Of a stretch of 64,000 bases of DNA, positions 59,613-64,000 are shown piece after piece. Origin of the DNA: Pictodentalium vernedei (lineage: Eukaryota > Mollusca > Scaphopoda > Dentaliida > Dentaliidae). The translations under genes and the position numbers were made by a program. Each line of letters begins with the position of its first letter. Position 1 is the first letter of the stretch. Location of the stretch: contig CM062294.1 of NCBI GenBank assembly GCA_031216915.1, positions 391,583,217 through 391,647,216 of the forward strand. Reading direction: 5' to 3'. The notes under the pieces were generated by a model. The model saw only the letters and a list, made by a program, of their open reading frames with translations, did no database searches and was not told the DNA's origin.

Positions 59613-59650
59613 TCAAGTTGAGCTACGGTGTCATTGACACTTTCATTTTT
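59613..59650 (+). repeat. 3' terminus of F with hairpin
   Basis: GTCAAGTTGAGCTACGG, then GTGTCATTGACAC (perfect 6-bp arms), then TTTCATTTTT. It is the same as the end of H apart from one base. Confidence 0.75.
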
Positions 59651-59927
59651 ATCTGAACACGATTTTGAGAGTCACAGAAGAGAGCTTTGTTTTTGTTTGA
59701 AAAGATTTCCCAAGACCTGCAGAAACGAATGGCCGCAAAAACTGCCTTTGGATGTGTCATGTCAAATTGCTTTTGCTGTCCATCACTTACTGATGCACAC
59801 ATCTCTTTTGACAACTTGAGCCAGATGTGCATTTTAGGCTCACTTTAGTTCCTACTTTTATCATTTGGTGGGCTGGAGATATCCAGGCCCAAATATGTAA
59901 TATAGATTAGGCCCAAATATTTATACT
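59651..59927. other. Unassigned DNA right of F
   Basis: No element recognised. A 69-codon open frame on the minus strand has no family I know. The phrase GGCCCAAATAT occurs twice near 59886-59920. Confidence 0.3.
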
Positions 59928-60181
59928 CATTAACTGGTAGAGTGCTGGAAGCCCATATTTGGGCTTTATTGTGAAGTGTCGGTACCACAACTTAAAGGCT
60001 TCATATTCTGTGGATGTTGTTCATATCACCTTTGAAGTGAAATTATTTAGACTGTTAGGAATTGAATTTTGACAAATTATGGGAGAGTGCCTATTGGCAC
60101 TCTCCCATAAATTGTAACAAGGCAAATAGATGTGAACAAATTTTGATGACCAAAAATAATTCAGCACTCTACCAGTTAATG
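59928..60181. mobile_element. MITE-like 254-bp element with 20-bp inverted ends
   Basis: The ends CATTAACTGGTAGAGTGCTG and CAGCACTCTACCAGTTAATG are exact inverted copies. Inside are AAGCCCATATTTGGGCTT near the left end and a strong stem, TATGGGAGAGTGCC / GGCACTCTCCCATA, at 60078-60109. The inner stem shares AGAGTGC with the ends. No target duplication is obvious. No coding. Confidence 0.55.
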
Positions 60182-61389
60182 CATTCTAGGGGTTGTCCAC
60201 TGAATGAAATTAGCAATGAAAGCATCATTGTGTGCATATTCCAATTGATAAGTAACACATTTTGATTACAATTTGTATCTTTCTGTATTTTTTTCAGTTA
60301 AAGATGGAAAACTGGAATGAGTGCCCAGATAGACAGTTATTAGACTGGGGTGGTGTGAAAACTAGTAGCACCTATCAGGAAATGCGATGACCTATTCAGG
60401 GAGTGTTCAGATCTACACAACATTTGTAAACACCACCATTGTGCTGTTACACAAGTGCTGACTGTCAAGTGCTGGAAGCCATGGATTTGTAATTCCAATA
60501 TTTTTTTAACATGTCATCATTCATCAGGACAGAATTCCAGCAACTTTTTTTTAAATTTTGTCTTTCACAATTTGGTGAATGCATGACTGTGAAGAACAAA
60601 TAACGTTTGACAATATATGGGAGTTTCACATTCTCAAAATACTGTTAATGAGAATTGTTATTGCATTGGAGGAAGTGGAATGCAAAACTACAAGGTCTGA
60701 TTGTTTTGTAGCTTGTATGTGCATCCAAATTTATGTACAGTGTATATGAAGTGTCTCATCAACCTGGTGAGGATTTCTTCTGGCTTCTAAAAGACTAATG
60801 ACTCGAGAGTTATCAGCTTTCTTCATGCCTTTAGTGCCAGAGATTATCTGAGGAGATCAAGAATACAAAGCTTATTCTTGGAGAGACCTTGTGTGTATTT
60901 CCCACTGCTTTAATTTTCAAAATTATAGACTGGTTAGGATTTGAAAAAAAAAAAAACTTTTCTTTATATCTTTTATTTGTGAAATAACCTGGAATTGTAA
61001 GGGAAGTCAGATGTGAATTTTTTAGAGAGGTTGACAGGAAAAATGTTTGACCCTTTATTTAATGCACACGATATCAAAATTTATTATCTTAATAATTGTT
61101 TTTCTCAAATTTTTCAAAAAATGTCCACAAAACCATGTCATGTGACCCCTCATTGTAACAGGTCCGATGAGCTCGTTCCAACAAGGGTTCCATGATATGG
61201 CTTGGGGGAAGTTTTTCTGAAGTTTTTTTTTATTGTTTTCAGTGCTGAATTCATAAATTATGAGGGCGGATGCAACTGATTCATTAGGTAAAGGGTTAAG
61301 TGTGCTTTGAGACTCAGGGCTAACCCTCGGTACACTGATGTCAACATTTCAATCCACAAATTTTTGCCATAATGCAACTAGGTATTGAG
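60182..61389. other. Unassigned AT-rich DNA
   Basis: No gene, repeat array or element end recognised in either strand. Open frames are short and without known motifs. Confidence 0.35.
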
Positions 61390-61446
61390 CCAATTCAGTC
61401 TTGTTTGACATAGCTCATTGAGCTCTGTTAAACAAGATTGAACTGG
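61390..61446. repeat. Imperfect 57-bp hairpin
   Basis: The left arm starts CCAATTCAGTCTTG and the right arm ends CAAGATTGAACTGG. Arms of 28 bases match at 24 positions; two of the four differences would be G-U pairs in RNA. The loop is minimal. Confidence 0.6.
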
Positions 61447-61448
61447 TT

Positions 61449-61790
61449 AAAATCATATTTATTTATTGGTGTTTAAGGCTACTTTTAACATCAATTGCTG
61501 CATCATGATTGCAACATGGGTATGCTGTCAAGTTTAGCGAATCATTTATACCAATGCTACCCCCTGTAGAGGGTTTTTACCCGAGGTATTAGTTACCCCA
61601 GGTAGTGATTATTGCTGCCCATTGTAGATGGTTTTTACCTCAGGTTACCAGGTCCCATTTTTACCAGTAAAGCATAACTTGTTTACCAGGGTTAATGAGC
61701 TCTGCTCCTCTTTCTGGGATCACACATGAAATTCATACTTGCATTATGAGAAAATTTGTTGCTTTAAATTTCAACAGATTGGCATCAGTG
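61449..61790 (-). mobile_element. SINE-like remnant on the minus strand
   Basis: The minus strand ends CCTTAAACACCAATAAATAA, the same tail phrase as the SINEs at 22150 and 23916. Upstream (minus strand) the body differs: TACTGGTAAAAATGGGACC and GGAGCAGAGCTCATTAACC. No clear box A or box B survives and no target duplication was found. Probably a different SINE sharing the LINE-recognised tail. Confidence 0.45.
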
Positions 61791-63112
61791 TGAAGAGGCT
61801 TAACCATACTGCAAGCACTAGAGGGACCTCTAAAAAATTACATTTTTGCAAACCATTCTGCTTGTATAAATCTCTTGCTTGACAAAACTCTCCACTGAAA
61901 CTGTGTGATGGTCAACAACCGTTCACACCAACTCCATGCACATATAAATAGAAAGGCCCAGCCTAAATGTTTTGTTTACTGATTATGGGGTCATTACCAA
62001 GCCTGGAATCTGTCATTTGCAGAATGAGGTCCACAGAGGGTGAATTTGCTGATGCTATCCCAAACACTGGGCAGAAATTCCCCAATTATCCTCTGGGTAC
62101 CTCTCTGTTTATGCTTGAGACCTTGATTCAGACAGGCTCACAGTGGGTCAATTTTAGTAATACTACCCTCTGGGGACCTAATTCAGCAGATGACAGTCTG
62201 CTTATTTCCAGGCTTGGTCATCACCCTTGTGATTATGATGGATATGTCCTGCTCCATATTCTTGTTGTGGTGATGAGTATTGCTTTTCTGTCATCATGAC
62301 ATGCTTTTAGCAGGTCAAAAATGAATAAATGATTTTTAACAATGCTGAAATTTGAGCTTATCCAAAAAATTGCTTTTCCCTAATGGAAAAGACTTAATGA
62401 TTAATAAGGACTTGATAAAAAACTAAATTTTGTTGAAAATTACTTTTTTACAACTTATTTTACACCCCATTTACGTGACTAGATATATTCCTGGAATATT
62501 TAATTTCTAGGAAAAAAAAATAATCCTGCTTATTTATTTTTCGTCATGTGAAGGTAATTATTAGCAGAATATTTATTTATTCAGGGAATATATTTTTAAA
62601 AAATACTCCACCTCCAGAGGTGGTCAAAAAATCAAATAACCCAGGAATAAAATGCAGGTTTGCACTCAAGTAAATCGCAGTATAAAATCTAGAATTATTT
62701 GCAACAAGGATGTCATCAACTTTGTCATGCATCCAATATTGTGGCCATTTCCTCTCTCTGAGAAAATGTGGCAATTACCACATGTTGGGAGAAAAAGAAA
62801 ACTTGGCTGCAAAATTGATATATGACCAGAAAAATACTGATACTGAATCTTATATTTCAATACCACACATATCTATTTTAAATCACTTATTTAGTGTCAT
62901 ATTTTAAAATTTTAAAAATCCTGGAATACAAGTCATGCCTGTTCTTAATAATCGTGATGCTCAACAAAAATCTTTTATTGATAATTTATTTCAACACATA
63001 GATTTGATCAAACATAGCATGGGAATTAATGCAGCTTTGGTCTGACTGCATTAAGAACCTTCTGGATATTTCCGTCAACCCCTCATTTGGCATCAAATTC
63101 CCTCACCCAGTG
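61791..63112. other. Unassigned DNA
   Basis: No recognised element. It includes a 110-codon plus-strand frame at 61967-62299 of unknown nature, with a pair of inverted phrases, ACCAAGCCTGGAA near 61995 and TTCCAGGCTTGGT near 62207, around most of it, and AT-rich DNA to its right. Confidence 0.35.
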
Positions 63113-63862
63113 TTAAAGGTTATTATTGAAATAGTCTGCGAGTGTATCACAAATCTTCTTGCCGTCCTCTCCGGAGAATTCTTCACTGAAAGTGTCTAAG
63201 TCCCCAACTGTTTGGTCATCTTCGTTAGACTCTTGGACTAGAGTTTCATCAACATTTTCTTTCATTGTCTCACAGAAATTGTGAAGCACACAACAGGTGG
63301 CTATCATATCACAGGCAAACAAGACTTTAACATTAAGTTTTTGGGCTAAAACTCTCCATCGACCCTTTAATTGGCCAATGCTCTTTCGATTATCACTTTA
63401 GCCCTGCTGAGTCTGTGGTTAAAAACTGTCTGGATTGTCAGAAGTGATCCATGTCCAATGAATGGTTTCATGAACTATTTGCGCAAAGCTTACACTGGAT
63501 CACCAATGAGTGTCCTGGGAAGAAGAAATTCTTCATCCCTCAGAATAACCTTGACAACTGAATCAGTTGGGAATATTGATCCATCCTCACCACGGTCACT
63601 TATATTAGAGTTGGCTAAAATGCGAGCATCATGAACCTTGCCAGGCCAACGAATATTTATTTTGCAAAACATTTACCGATCATTGCAAACACCTTGCAGT
63701 ATCAAAGAATATTTTCCTTTTCTGTCTACATAGTCTCCAAGAATTCCCTCTGGTTTTATAATTTTGATATGGCTCCATCAATTGCACTCCCGCAATTCGG
63801 AAAATCCCATTTCTCTTTGTATCCTTTCACGATTTTTAGATCATTGCCAATGGGGCAGGGTT
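63113..63862 (-). pseudogene. PIF/Harbinger (HARBI1-like) transposase pseudogene
   Basis: On the minus strand, in order: KGYKEKWDFPNCGSAIDG (first catalytic Asp region, AIDG), KPEGILGDYVDRKGKYS, LILQGVCNDR, INIRWPGKVHDARILANS (second Asp region, WPGKVHDAR), TLIGDP, FMKPF, RAKVIIERALANLKGRWRVL (Glu-bearing helix region) and CDMIATCCVLHNFCE, then an acidic tail ending DYFNNNL and a stop at 63113. This is the DDE nuclease of PIF/Harbinger DNA transposons. The phrases lie in different frames with several internal stops (for example after TLIGDPV and before GRWRVL), so it is dead. The N-terminal half is missing: a GAATAC-rich palindrome begins at about 63863. No inverted ends of the transposon were found. 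Confidence 0.85.
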
Positions 63863-64000
63863 GGGGCGAATACATTGTAAATGTATTGAATACGAATACG
63901 AATACTTTGAAATTTTATGAATATGAATACGAATACACAAATTTCAAATGTATTGAATACGAATACTTTACAATGTATTCATGAATACAAATATGAATAC
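63863..64000. repeat. GAATAC-rich palindromic repeat, cut by window end
   Basis: The hexamer GAATAC recurs about ten times. GAATACATTGTAAA at 63868-63881 is mirrored by TTTACAATGTATTC at 63967-63980, and GAATACTTTGAAATTT is mirrored by AAATTTCAAATGTATT inside. It looks like a small foldback insertion that cut the Harbinger remnant. Confidence 0.6.

Larger units (their letters stand above)
38496..59650 (+). mobile_element. Pearl/HINE-like element F, outermost level of the right nest
   Basis: The 5' end after a T run reads AACTCAACTTTACAAAGTCAAG. The 3' end reads GTCAAGTTGAGCTACGG, then the hairpin GTGTCATTGACAC and TTTCATTT. The 5' AGCTCAACTTGAC-type sequence is complementary to the 3' GTCAAGTTGAGCT, giving short inverted termini. 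Own segments are about 38496-38699, 56481-56755, 58029-59105 and 59600-59650. The core unit is about 168 bp. It is interrupted by E2, H and E3. No coding capacity is seen; a HINE-like non-autonomous element is the best reading. Confidence 0.6.

Noticed and set aside
61967-62299. 110-codon plus-strand frame starting MFCLLIMGSL
   Set aside because: No known motif, no good gene context; inverted phrases span most of it, which suggests old repeat DNA.

Overview
The window looks like repeat-dense, probably intergenic or intronic DNA from an animal, most likely a bivalve or related mollusc. The background is made of AGCTCACCTG / AGCTCAACTT repeats with tandem cores and 3' hairpins. Elements of this architecture (pearl elements, Helentron-related HINEs) are known from bivalves. 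I see no intact host gene. Nearly everything recognisable is a transposable element, and much of it is nested.

Left part (1-36094). An old DIRS-type tyrosine-recombinase retrotransposon copy (A1, cut by the window edge) ends at 4556. After about 1.1 kb of unassigned DNA, a pearl/HINE-like element E1 spans 5676-36094. It holds an older DIRS copy B (6171-31132). B is interrupted by a young DIRS copy A2 (6538-13535) and by a foldback element C (13894-24783) with arms over 1 kb. C is in turn interrupted by a young DIRS copy A3 (14248-21242) and by two SINEs. E1 also carries a second pearl-like element G (32271-35659) with a core array of about 147 bp.

Right part (36268-59650). A partial E-type element E4 contains a probable solo LTR (36809-37796). 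It adjoins another pearl-like element F (38496-59650). F contains E2 (38700-56480), E2 holds DIRS copies A5 and A6, a short Mutator-like element (53219-54351) and a 122-bp array. F also contains H (56756-58028, about 333-bp core) and a partial E3. The last 4 kb hold a small MITE-like palindrome, a SINE-like remnant, a broken PIF/Harbinger transposase on the minus strand and a GAATAC-rich palindrome.

The sequence shows DIRS structure directly. Inverted terminal repeats flank each copy, and an internal complementary region equals the reverse complement of the joined right and left ends, which fixes the ends to the base. An uninterrupted relative of the A6 target lies at 59451-59470 and shows insertion without target duplication. 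Diagnostic variants occur in matching form at both ends of the same copy and differ between copies. The young copies have matching terminal repeats but broken coding parts without a recognisable reverse transcriptase core, so they were presumably moved by enzymes from elsewhere. All family assignments rest on reading motifs by eye; percent identities and database matches were not computed.
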